Below are positions 53,345 to 62,145 of a DNA stretch of 64,000 nt, piece by piece (the first letter of the stretch is position 1; every line of letters begins with the position of its first letter). The stretch spans positions 744,001 to 808,000 of the forward strand of contig NZ_CP170198.1 of assembly GCF_042434915.1 (NCBI RefSeq). The letters run 5' to 3'. The DNA is from Aquimarina sp042434915. Its GTDB lineage: Bacteria; Bacteroidota; Bacteroidia; Flavobacteriales; Flavobacteriaceae. The notes under the pieces were generated by a model. That model had not been told where the DNA came from. It worked only from the letters and a program-made list of their open reading frames with translations, and did no database searches. A program made the position numbers and the translations under genes.

Positions 53345-56300
53345 ATGAAAAAATATATACTGTTACTACTTTTTATATATACCACAATTGTGATAAATGC
53401 ACAGGATGGCATCAAACTTATTCAAGGTAACAAAGCTTATTATAGACTTAATGTTTCGGGAGATAGATCCCATACAGATGTTGGAGTTTTTAATATTACC
53501 TGTGACAATGGTATGCAAGAGATAAGATTTCTGGATAAAGATAATAACCGCCTTAACACAATAAATACTAACGGTAAGGTAGGAAATTTTGAATACAATA
53601 CAGGTGATTATCAGTTTACAAAGCATCAGTTTCCTATAAAGGTGCATATAGACAATGATTTTGTAGACAGATTTTTGTGTAAAGGTTGGGCTATTTATGA
53701 TTTCCCAGATAGTTGGTGGACTAATGAGTTTAGAGACAGAGGTATGGATGTCATCAAAGTAGAGTATAAAGGCAGTTGTGATTCTAAGCGATATAGTGGA
53801 TTTTGGCAACCAGATGATGGCTATTATGGAGATACGTTTTACTTTCATGCTGCTTATGTTTATATGCGAAACCTAAGGGTTAAATCTGATCCTGTAATAG
53901 AACTTAAGACCCCAACTTCTCCTCTATATCTGGCAAGTGAAGAATATATTACGGTGAGCGTTCCAGATAATCTATTGGATAATCGTAATGACTATAGTTA
54001 CTATTGGAAGTTTAAAGTCGGTAGTGAATCAAACTACAGATCCATTTCCAGTCGCTTTGTTACTGTAGAAAAAGGAAATAAAGTATTACATATTAGGGGT
54101 AACGAATTTTTAGAACCATCAGATTATGGAAAAAGAGTACGTTTGGTTTTAGATGCTGGCTGTCAGGATTCAAATGCTATTTCATTTACCTACTATCCTT
54201 CCGCTCCTAAAGTTACAGCTGTAGAAAAAACTGATCCGATCTGTTATCAGGGAGATGGAAAAGTAAAGATAAATTTTAGTAGAAATTTAAACAGTACTCT
54301 TAAAGAGAAGTTGACAATTAATCTTAAAGACAATCTCGGAATAAGATATACCAGTAGTATTCTTACTACTTTTAAAACTGAACCAAATAATACTTATAGT
54401 TACACATTTGAAGGTGTAAAAGCTGGTGAGTATCAAATTGAATTTGCCGGAGGTAATCTAACTTTCAACGGAACAATTCTTAGTACTATAGTCAGAGATC
54501 CCGAAGCCCCTGTAATTATCGAAGATCCATTACAAGTCCTTTTTGATGTTTCTGTAAGAGATGCTAATTGTAATGATGGAGATGGTGTAATTGACAACAA
54601 TAATGATGGATCTATAACTATAAATGCAGAGGGAGGTAGGAATGGCGTTTATCAGTTTTCTATTAAGGAAATAGGAGATAATTCAGGATTAAATTGGCAA
54701 GAATTTGACAACGTAGACCAACATATGGAGGGAGATCTCAGACCCGGTACTTATGAAATAAAGGTTCGGAAAAAAATAGGATATACATATTGTATCGGTC
54801 ACTATAAGAATGATATTGCGAATACTATAATTACCAAAATCATTACAGAGCCAGATCAACCCTTAAATGTAGAGCAAGTTTATTATAAAGAACCTACAGC
54901 TTATGGTTTCAATGATGGTAAGATCAGCTATATTATAAAAGGAGGAACACCCTACACAGATGGCACCTATACGTATCAATTCAAAAATTCGACTGGTGTT
55001 ATTCAAAATACTGTTACAATAGAAGTGTTAGATAATAAAGAGGGGTTTGTACTTACTTTACATTCTGTAGGGGCAGATATCTACTCGTTATGGATCTCAG
55101 ACAAAAATTACAATGAAGCGATATACCAAACAGGTTGTTATGAAGATAATATAAGTGTCAATCTTCGGCAACCAGATCCAATCGAAGTAGTATTTGAAGT
55201 TATAAATCCTATATCATGTAATATTTATAACAAATTTAGCGATGGTAGGGATTTTGAAACTCCTTACGGCATAGCAGATCAGTTTCAAGATGGTCAAATT
55301 GTAGCACACGTCTCGGGTGGACTACGATTTAATACAGAGAATAAAGTACCTCTATCTAGTGATGTTCCCGTAAATGCTAATGGAAGCGGATTACCCTACT
55401 ATTATAATTGGAAAAAGAAAGTAAATAATGTATGGACAGACATAGCGATAAATGATAGTATTATTAAGTATCAAAGTTATGGAGAGTATGCTTTAAATAT
55501 TAAAGATAAAAATGGAATCATTTTAGGTAACTATAGTCCTTTTGTGAATAGTGAAGGAGAAATAGAATATATGCTTGTAACTCCTATAAACAGTACTTTT
55601 TATTTATCTCAGCCGCAAAAATTATCTATTTCTTTTGAAAAAACAGATATTACATGCTTTAATGGAGCTGATGCTACGGCCACTGCTACAGTGAACGGAG
55701 GGATTCCTCCATATGAATATTATTGGAGTAATGGCGCTACCACAGCTACAGCCAGTAATCTATTTGCTGGACGCCATATAATTTATGTTACAGATGCAAA
55801 AGGTTGCGTTATTGAAGGTAGTGTAACCATAGAACAACCCAACAGTTTAGTCATAAATCCAGTTCAGGTAGTTGCTCCTACTTGCTTTCAAGGCAATGAT
55901 GGTTATATTGAAGTTGAGGTGACAGGTGGTGAACCACCCTATACCTATGTCTGGAGTAATGGTGTAACTAACAATGTAAATCGTGATCTTACAGCAGACA
56001 CCTATTCGCTTGAGATTATCGATAATCAAGGCTGTAGAGCTTTTTATGAAACGACTATTGAAAACCCAGCATTAATAGCACTTGATTTGCCCGATGAATA
56101 TACAATTTGCCAAGGACAGAGCTTAGCATTAGATATAACCATTGACGATTCTCAAGCAAGTTATAAATGGTCAAGTGACATAGGTTTTAGTAGTAATGCA
56201 AAAAAGGTGCAACTTGATCAATCTGGGGTTTATACAGTAAAAATTACTAATAGATTTGGTTGTAGTAATGAGGATACTATCAAAGTTAATTTTTTAGATA

Positions 56301-56836
56301 AAGGTATTGATGCACATTATCTAATTGCTACACAAGCTTATGTTGGCGAGGAAGTAACTTTGATAAATATAAGTGACCCTGTAGGAGATAACGTAGAATG
56401 GACGGTGCCAAACAATATTAAAATTATAAAAGAGAACTTTGAAGAGCTGACCGTTGTATTCGAAAAAGAAGGGGTATATGATATTAATTTAAGATCATAT
56501 GTTGAAAGTTGTTATATGGACTTTAACAAAAAAATTATTGTTCAGTCTGCTGTAGAAACCTACAATCCATCAAACAAAGACCAATTTATTAAAGAGTTTA
56601 TTATGTATCCTAATCCAAATACAGGTACATTTCAAACTAAAATTACTTTAGAAGAGTCTTCTGATATAACAGTAAAAATTATTCATATTACCTCTGGAGC
56701 AGTACTTGATCAAAAACATGAGGTAAACAATGTCGAATTCTTACTTGATAATTCGGTTTCTTTAGCCTCAGGATTATACCTAGTTGTATTAGAAACATCA
56801 AGAGGCGTATCACAAAGAAAATTGGTTATCGAGTAA
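53345..56836 (+). CDS. T9SS-secreted adhesin-like protein with SprB repeats
   Basis: A 1163-residue protein with a signal peptide ending in VINAQ. The N-terminal 190 residues are aromatic and Trp-rich (CKGWAIYDFPDSWWTNEFRD), without a recognised family. The middle contains Ig-like units, and about 765-905 hold two SprB-type repeats (DITCFNGADATATATVNGGI with PPYEYYWSNGATTATASNL, and APTCFQGNDGYIEVEVTGGE with PPYTYVWSNGVTNN). A PKD-like unit follows at about 985-1060. Residues from about 1085 are a type A T9SS sorting domain (FIMYPNPNTGTFQTK to SQRKLVIE). It should be secreted and attached to the surface by the type IX system. SprB repeats are found in the gliding adhesin SprB and other surface proteins. 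Its stop overlaps the next start (TAATG). Confidence 0.9.
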   Translation: MKKYILLLLFIYTTIVINAQDGIKLIQGNKAYYRLNVSGDRSHTDVGVFNITCDNGMQEIRFLDKDNNRLNTINTNGKVGNFEYNTGDYQFTKHQFPIKVHIDNDFVDRFLCKGWAIYDFPDSWWTNEFRDRGMDVIKVEYKGSCDSKRYSGFWQPDDGYYGDTFYFHAAYVYMRNLRVKSDPVIELKTPTSPLYLASEEYITVSVPDNLLDNRNDYSYYWKFKVGSESNYRSISSRFVTVEKGNKVLHIRGNEFLEPSDYGKRVRLVLDAGCQDSNAISFTYYPSAPKVTAVEKTDPICYQGDGKVKINFSRNLNSTLKEKLTINLKDNLGIRYTSSILTTFKTEPNNTYSYTFEGVKAGEYQIEFAGGNLTFNGTILSTIVRDPEAPVIIEDPLQVLFDVSVRDANCNDGDGVIDNNNDGSITINAEGGRNGVYQFSIKEIGDNSGLNWQEFDNVDQHMEGDLRPGTYEIKVRKKIGYTYCIGHYKNDIANTIITKIITEPDQPLNVEQVYYKEPTAYGFNDGKISYIIKGGTPYTDGTYTYQFKNSTGVIQNTVTIEVLDNKEGFVLTLHSVGADIYSLWISDKNYNEAIYQTGCYEDNISVNLRQPDPIEVVFEVINPISCNIYNKFSDGRDFETPYGIADQFQDGQIVAHVSGGLRFNTENKVPLSSDVPVNANGSGLPYYYNWKKKVNNVWTDIAINDSIIKYQSYGEYALNIKDKNGIILGNYSPFVNSEGEIEYMLVTPINSTFYLSQPQKLSISFEKTDITCFNGADATATATVNGGIPPYEYYWSNGATTATASNLFAGRHIIYVTDAKGCVIEGSVTIEQPNSLVINPVQVVAPTCFQGNDGYIEVEVTGGEPPYTYVWSNGVTNNVNRDLTADTYSLEIIDNQGCRAFYETTIENPALIALDLPDEYTICQGQSLALDITIDDSQASYKWSSDIGFSSNAKKVQLDQSGVYTVKITNRFGCSNEDTIKVNFLDKGIDAHYLIATQAYVGEEVTLINISDPVGDNVEWTVPNNIKIIKENFEELTVVFEKEGVYDINLRSYVESCYMDFNKKIIVQSAVETYNPSNKDQFIKEFIMYPNPNTGTFQTKITLEESSDITVKIIHITSGAVLDQKHEVNNVEFLLDNSVSLASGLYLVVLETSRGVSQRKLVIE

Positions 56837-58194
56837 TGATTCTTAGAATAAAAAACTTAGGAGCCATACTGTTATTGTTTTCTGTCTTCAGTTCGTGCCT
56901 TAAAGAAGAAGCAATACCAGTAATTACGGATTTTGAATATGATGTAGTTAATAACGATTATTCGATTCCAGTAAGCATAATATTTTTTAATAGAACCGAG
57001 GGAGCAGATGATTATGAATGGCGATTTGAGGGCGCTAATATTTCCCGATCTATCGATAGAAACCCTGGTGTTATAATTTTTAACCAGAAAGGTAGTCATA
57101 AAATATCTTTAACCGCTACAAACATTGATGGTTCTACAGATACCAAAGCTGTAATTGTAAAAATAGATGAGCCCATAACAATAGATTTTATAGCCGAGAA
57201 TTTGGACAACACCTTCTCTCCGGCGGTTTACACCATTCGTAACTACTCCAAAGGGGCTGATTCATTTAAATGGATATTTGAGGGTGGTAATCCAGAAAAC
57301 TCAATATCATCAAACCCGGGAAATATAATTTTTAAAACACCTGGAGACCATAAAATTTCTTTAGAAATAAGCAATGGAAGAGAGGTATATACAAAAGATA
57401 CCCTAGTGAAAGTATCACCACATTTACGATCAGATTTTGACTTTGTAATAAACTTTGATGATGATGATTACCAAATTCCAGCAAAGATAAAGTTTACTAA
57501 TAAATCAATAAGTGCTACACATTACACTTGGACTATACAAGGAGCTGATATTGCATTCTCAAACAATCAACATATTGAGGTGACTTTTAATACTATTGGT
57601 GAACACAAGATCACTTTGACATCTGATAATGGAAAGGAGGTGAAAAGTAAGGTTCAAAAACTAACGTTTTATAAAAACACAAATCTTAGAGAGTTGAAGG
57701 ATGTAAAATTAGGAATTAACACTGCTCATAAAAATAATAGTATAGGTAGTTTTTTTAGTATTGATAACCGTAGAGTATATAATAGTTCAGAAATCAATTC
57801 TGAAGTAAACAGTTCAATCGATCTGGTGTTTTATGGATTGAACAATACATTTGTCAGAAATGAGTTCAAAAGCCCAGATAGCTTGACCGACACACCATTT
57901 AATACTATAAGAAATAGTAAAAAAACCATTCTAATTAATGCTCAAGAGCTATGTAATTGTCCAACATTACTAACCGATGCACAATTTGATGAGATGACGG
58001 ATGATACATTGTTAAATTCTTTATCTATAATATTAGATGACCACCTAACATTTGACAATTCGGTAGTGCCCAGAATACTTTTATTCAAAACACAAGAAGG
58101 TAAAAAAGGAGCTATTAAGATTAAACAATTTGTTGATAATGGAGCTGATTCCTACATCCTAATAGATTTAAAAGTACAGAAAGAAACCCGATAA
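56836..58194 (+). CDS. PKD-domain lipoprotein of the surface cluster
   Basis: A 452-residue lipoprotein (lipobox FSSC near residue 21, then LKEE). Three PKD-type beta-sandwich domains follow at about 30-112, 113-195 and 198-280, shown by DYEWRFEGANISRSIDRNPG, SFKWIFEGGNPENSISSNPG and HYTWTIQGADIAFSNNQHIE. The first two are similar enough to be a recent duplication. Residues 285-452 form a different alpha/beta region (GINTAHKNNSIGSFFSIDNR, ITINAQELCNCPTLLT-like), without a family that I know. The lipid anchor would hold it on a membrane face; the PKD domains could bind the SprB-repeat protein encoded just before. It starts on the stop codon of that gene. Confidence 0.88.
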   Translation: MILRIKNLGAILLLFSVFSSCLKEEAIPVITDFEYDVVNNDYSIPVSIIFFNRTEGADDYEWRFEGANISRSIDRNPGVIIFNQKGSHKISLTATNIDGSTDTKAVIVKIDEPITIDFIAENLDNTFSPAVYTIRNYSKGADSFKWIFEGGNPENSISSNPGNIIFKTPGDHKISLEISNGREVYTKDTLVKVSPHLRSDFDFVINFDDDDYQIPAKIKFTNKSISATHYTWTIQGADIAFSNNQHIEVTFNTIGEHKITLTSDNGKEVKSKVQKLTFYKNTNLRELKDVKLGINTAHKNNSIGSFFSIDNRRVYNSSEINSEVNSSIDLVFYGLNNTFVRNEFKSPDSLTDTPFNTIRNSKKTILINAQELCNCPTLLTDAQFDEMTDDTLLNSLSIILDDHLTFDNSVVPRILLFKTQEGKKGAIKIKQFVDNGADSYILIDLKVQKETR

Positions 58195-58196
58195 TT

Positions 58197-59594
58197 ATGA
58201 AATTAAAATTTTTATTACCTCTGTTTTTGGTAGCAGTAATGACCAACGCCCAAATATTGCCTGTCCAATCAACGGTTCAACTTATTCCACCTTATAGCTT
58301 AAGGTTATCAGATTATAGTACCGCCTCGCTAGATCGAATATATTTAAACCTCTTACTCATCGATGTAGTAGAGCCTACTATTCAAGTACGTCTCAAAATG
58401 TATATTGAAAATAGTTACGGCATATCTATACAAAGTAAAGATTTTGTTACAGGAGCTACTCCCATTGTATTAGAAGGTGGTGTCCCTAAAAGACTAGGAA
58501 ATATAGATCTTCGGTCTTATTTTGAATTAAATAATTTGCAAGGTATCAGTGCCGATCGCTATAGTCGTTTGTTGCCAGAAGGGTTATATAAAATTTGTTT
58601 TGAAGTATTTGATAATAACTCTGGACGAAAGGTATCTAGAAAAGATTGTACAACAGTCTATCTAGTACTTAACGATCCTCCATTATTAAATTTACCATCC
58701 AGAGGAGAACATGTAGTTATGAGAAATCCACAAAATATCTTTTTTACTTGGACTCCTAGGCATCTTAATGCAACAAATGTTTTGTATTATTTTGAGCTAA
58801 AAGAATTGTGGGATAGTAATTTAGATCCTCAAACCAACTTTTATAAAAGTCCGTCACTGTTTACCACTACCACCAACGCAAACGCATTATTGTACGGTCC
58901 TGGTCAGACACAGTTATTACCAAATAAGTTATATGGTTGGCGTGTAAAAGCTACAGTAAATGATGGTATTAGTAAAACTTCTAATTTCAAAAATGATGGA
59001 TATAGCGAAATCTATTATTTTACCTATGTTGATACCTGTGAGGAACCTATGTATGTTTTGGCAAAATCTGCCGGAATCACCAAAGAAACCATTATATGGG
59101 AGATTTCAGAACATCAAAATTATAGAGTTCAATATCGTAAAAAAGGATCCAATAATGATTGGTTTGATGGAGAGACCTCAAGTAATAGTGTTACAATTTA
59201 TGATTTAGAACCAGGTACAACTTATGAGTATAGAGTAGGAGGGCAATGCATTAAAAATGGACCTTTTGTGTATTCTCAAATTTATCAGTTCACAACAGAT
59301 ATAGTGTCCTCTAGCGAGGTGGTTTCAGAATATAATTGTGGAATACCACCAAAAATCAACATAGAGAATCAAGAACTTTTGGCTTCACTTGATTTAAGTA
59401 AAGGTTTTAAAGCTGGTGATTTTGATGTTACTCTAAATGAAGTTAGCGGTAGTAATGGTCTCTATAGCGGTAAAGGATATATTCTGGTTCCTTATATGAG
59501 AAATGCTAGAATTGCAGTTGATTTTGTGAATATTAAAATTAACACAGATTATCAATTAATTGACGGCATTGTAAATACTATCGAGTCTAAGTGA
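58197..59594 (+). CDS. Exported beta-rich protein with FN3 domain
   Basis: A 465-residue protein with a signal peptide ending in MTNAQ. The N-terminal 160 residues (ILPVQSTVQLIPPYSLRLSD with YSTASLDRIYLNLLLIDVVE) define a Bacteroidota-type family that I have seen in very long surface proteins and that some pipelines name TANFOR; I am not certain of that name. A Trp-rich FN3-like unit follows (FFTWTPRHLNATNVLYYFEL), then a clear FN3 domain at about 285-370 (ITKETIIWEISEHQNYRVQY, VTIYDLEPGTTYEYRVGGQC). The rest is a short beta segment without a T9SS tail. Related proteins are often much longer, so this may be a short version. The stop overlaps the next gene as GTGA. Confidence 0.8.
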   Translation: MKLKFLLPLFLVAVMTNAQILPVQSTVQLIPPYSLRLSDYSTASLDRIYLNLLLIDVVEPTIQVRLKMYIENSYGISIQSKDFVTGATPIVLEGGVPKRLGNIDLRSYFELNNLQGISADRYSRLLPEGLYKICFEVFDNNSGRKVSRKDCTTVYLVLNDPPLLNLPSRGEHVVMRNPQNIFFTWTPRHLNATNVLYYFELKELWDSNLDPQTNFYKSPSLFTTTTNANALLYGPGQTQLLPNKLYGWRVKATVNDGISKTSNFKNDGYSEIYYFTYVDTCEEPMYVLAKSAGITKETIIWEISEHQNYRVQYRKKGSNNDWFDGETSSNSVTIYDLEPGTTYEYRVGGQCIKNGPFVYSQIYQFTTDIVSSSEVVSEYNCGIPPKINIENQELLASLDLSKGFKAGDFDVTLNEVSGSNGLYSGKGYILVPYMRNARIAVDFVNIKINTDYQLIDGIVNTIESK

Positions 59595-62032
59595 ATTCGC
59601 TAAAAAGATTGAAAGTGCAGGGTTATATTTTAAAATTTTGTACAATTACACCTAGTGGGTATTTAAGAAAAATTATTCTGTTCTTGTTAATACCGATAGT
59701 TTCATGGTCTCAAACCATAGATAATCAATATGTAACAGATATTATAAAAGGATCACCCTTTAAAGTAAATGGTCAAATGACAGCCAATAGTGTTTTCTAT
59801 ACAGCAAATAGAGCTTCTAATCGTATACCATTAACCTATTTCCTTCAAGGGGTTTTAAATGTAAGTTCCTTCAATTTTACGCTACCTATTGAATACAGTT
59901 TTTCCAATCATGGTCAAAACTTAGATTATGAGCTCCCCTTTAATTATAACTCTTTAAGCTTGCACCCTTCTTATAAGTCAATTACGGCACACTTAGGAAC
60001 TGTGTCTATGAATTTCTCACCGTATACCTTAAGTGATCATCAATTTACAGGAGTAGGTGTAGATATAACACTGCCAAAATCGTGGACGGTAAGTGCTATG
60101 GGTGGCGAGCTTAGAAAAGCAATTGAATATAACGATAATCCCCAAGCTACCTATTCTTATCAAAGAATGGGGTATGGTATAAAAACTGAATATAAAAAGC
60201 AGAAATATAGACTTGGATTTATAGGTTTCTATGCAAAAGATAATCCAAATTCTATTGATTTAACTTCAACAGTAAAAGATAATTTACCAAAAGAAAATTT
60301 AGTGTTGAGTATTGAAGGAGATATCAAGTTAGGCAAGTATTATACGATTGAAGCAGAATATGCCTCTACCGCCATTACCCATGATATAGCATCCGAAGTT
60401 TCAAATAGCGAAGTACCATCATTTGCTGGTACTTTTATTAAAAATCGCACATCAACGCAATATTATAATGCACTAAAGACTAGAATAGGGTATCATTTTA
60501 AATCTTCTAGCTTTGGTATTGGTTACGAATATATAGATCCAGGATATGAAACCCTGGGGGCTTACTTTTTCAACAATGACTTTGAGAACATTACGTTGAA
60601 TTTAAATAATTCACTTTTCAAAAACAAAGTATCATTAGCAATTAATGCAGGGTATCAAAGAGATAATTTAAATAAATCAAAAGCTAATAGCACGAATCGT
60701 TTCGTTGGCTCAGTTAATTCTCAAATACAACTATCTCAAAAAGTTACTCTAGTAGGATCATTTTCTAATTTTACGACCTATACTAAGACTAGATTAAATC
60801 AATTTGATATGATCAATGATGCAAATATACTACAAGAACAAATAGAAGCATTCAATTATAGACAGTTGTCAAAAAGCGCATCGTTTTCTCTGAATTATTT
60901 GCTAACCTCAAATGAAAACCGAATTCAAAATGTATCCCTATTTTATCTATTAAATGATGTAGCTAATGAGCAAAATGGCAATGTGCGTATAGGTGATATT
61001 TCCAGTTTTCATAATCTTAGCGCAGCACATTCTTTTAATATTATTGATAACCATATATCTATAAACACTTCTTTTAACGCTACCTATAATACCGTTGGAA
61101 GAGAAGAATCTACTACTTGGGGACCCACAATAAGTATTGGCAAAGGTCTTTTTAAAAATAAACTTAATACACGATTTGGTGCTTCGTATAATCAATCAAA
61201 AGGCATGACTAACATATCAAAAATCACAAATTTTAGAATTAACTTTAAATACATAGCATTAGAACATCATAATTTTAATTTAAATATTATACAGCTTTAT
61301 AGTCAAACCAACCACGAGGATTATAGTAAGGAATTAACAGCCACCTTTGGTTATAACTATAGTTTTGAAATTAAAAAGCCGACAATCGATTTGAAGAAAA
61401 AAAACGTTTCAAAAGATTCAATTAATATACGATATAAAAAATATTTCTTCGAGGGAACCCCCATTGATATAACACCGCAATTGATTGATATTCCCAAAAA
61501 GGAAGGGTTTGAACAATTAACTTTTAATGATAAAAAAGAGCTTGTTTCATTAGAAAAGCAACTGTTAGAAACTCAAATAAAAAACAACAAAATTTATAAG
61601 GAATTGGCAATTGTTTATATAAAGAAAATGTACGATTACTCTAATTTTTTAGAGTTTTACAACCAAAAAATTCTCGAGTCTTATAAAAAACTTATACTTG
61701 AAGCTAGACGAATTGATAGGCAAATTAGAGATGATTATATAATTGTTTCAGCAAAATTAAATAGTTCTAAACAAAAGAAACAAGAAGATTTAAATCGACA
61801 AAAATTATTAAAGAAACGTCTTGTAGCCCACACAATGCTTATGGATTATTTAATATCATTACAAATAAATATAGAAGATGTTCAAGATGCTAAAGGGATT
61901 TTAAAAGATGTGAAACAAAACAATATGTCAAAAATATATTCGATGTACCAAAACGAAGAAATATCACATGATGCTATTGTGGATTTTATTGAGATTAAAT
62001 TGGCAGATATCTTTCACAAGGTTTCTGGATAA
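59591..62032 (+). CDS. Predicted outer-membrane beta-barrel with Lys-rich helical tail
   Basis: An 813-residue protein. The GTG at 59591, overlapping the previous stop, is the only start that keeps the signal peptide (LRKIILFLLIPIVSWSQ); it leaves a basic 27-residue N-region. The mature part opens with IKGSPFKVNGQMTANSVFYT and continues with alternating aromatic strands (LTYFLQGVLNVSSFNFTLPI, YNSLSLHPSYKSITAHLGTV, SMNFSPYTLSDHQFTGVGVD, MGYGIKTEYKKQKYRLGFIG), which is the pattern of a Bacteroidota outer-membrane barrel. From about residue 640 it turns into a lysine- and glutamate-rich helical region (LVSLEKQLLETQIKNNKIYK, ILEARRIDRQIRDDY). It is the last gene of the cluster. It may be the channel or anchor of the assembly. 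Confidence 0.82.
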   Translation: MNSLKRLKVQGYILKFCTITPSGYLRKIILFLLIPIVSWSQTIDNQYVTDIIKGSPFKVNGQMTANSVFYTANRASNRIPLTYFLQGVLNVSSFNFTLPIEYSFSNHGQNLDYELPFNYNSLSLHPSYKSITAHLGTVSMNFSPYTLSDHQFTGVGVDITLPKSWTVSAMGGELRKAIEYNDNPQATYSYQRMGYGIKTEYKKQKYRLGFIGFYAKDNPNSIDLTSTVKDNLPKENLVLSIEGDIKLGKYYTIEAEYASTAITHDIASEVSNSEVPSFAGTFIKNRTSTQYYNALKTRIGYHFKSSSFGIGYEYIDPGYETLGAYFFNNDFENITLNLNNSLFKNKVSLAINAGYQRDNLNKSKANSTNRFVGSVNSQIQLSQKVTLVGSFSNFTTYTKTRLNQFDMINDANILQEQIEAFNYRQLSKSASFSLNYLLTSNENRIQNVSLFYLLNDVANEQNGNVRIGDISSFHNLSAAHSFNIIDNHISINTSFNATYNTVGREESTTWGPTISIGKGLFKNKLNTRFGASYNQSKGMTNISKITNFRINFKYIALEHHNFNLNIIQLYSQTNHEDYSKELTATFGYNYSFEIKKPTIDLKKKNVSKDSINIRYKKYFFEGTPIDITPQLIDIPKKEGFEQLTFNDKKELVSLEKQLLETQIKNNKIYKELAIVYIKKMYDYSNFLEFYNQKILESYKKLILEARRIDRQIRDDYIIVSAKLNSSKQKKQEDLNRQKLLKKRLVAHTMLMDYLISLQINIEDVQDAKGILKDVKQNNMSKIYSMYQNEEISHDAIVDFIEIKLADIFHKVSG

Positions 62033-62145
62033 TGTCATAAACTTTCCTCAAAAATCAAATAGTTCCAACTAAAAAAGGTAATCACTGCTAAAAATAAACG
62101 TTAATTTCATTAATAAAGGCGCACAATTGTAATCTTTAAATGGTT

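Noticed and set aside
53366..53848. A 160-codon minus-strand frame opposite the SprB-repeat gene
   Set aside because: It has no family signature or start context and lies within a gene with clear domains on the plus strand.
62033..62145. A bidirectional terminator between the surface cluster and mnmE
   Set aside because: I looked for inverted repeats in the 113-base convergent gap and found only weak AT stems without a T-tract.
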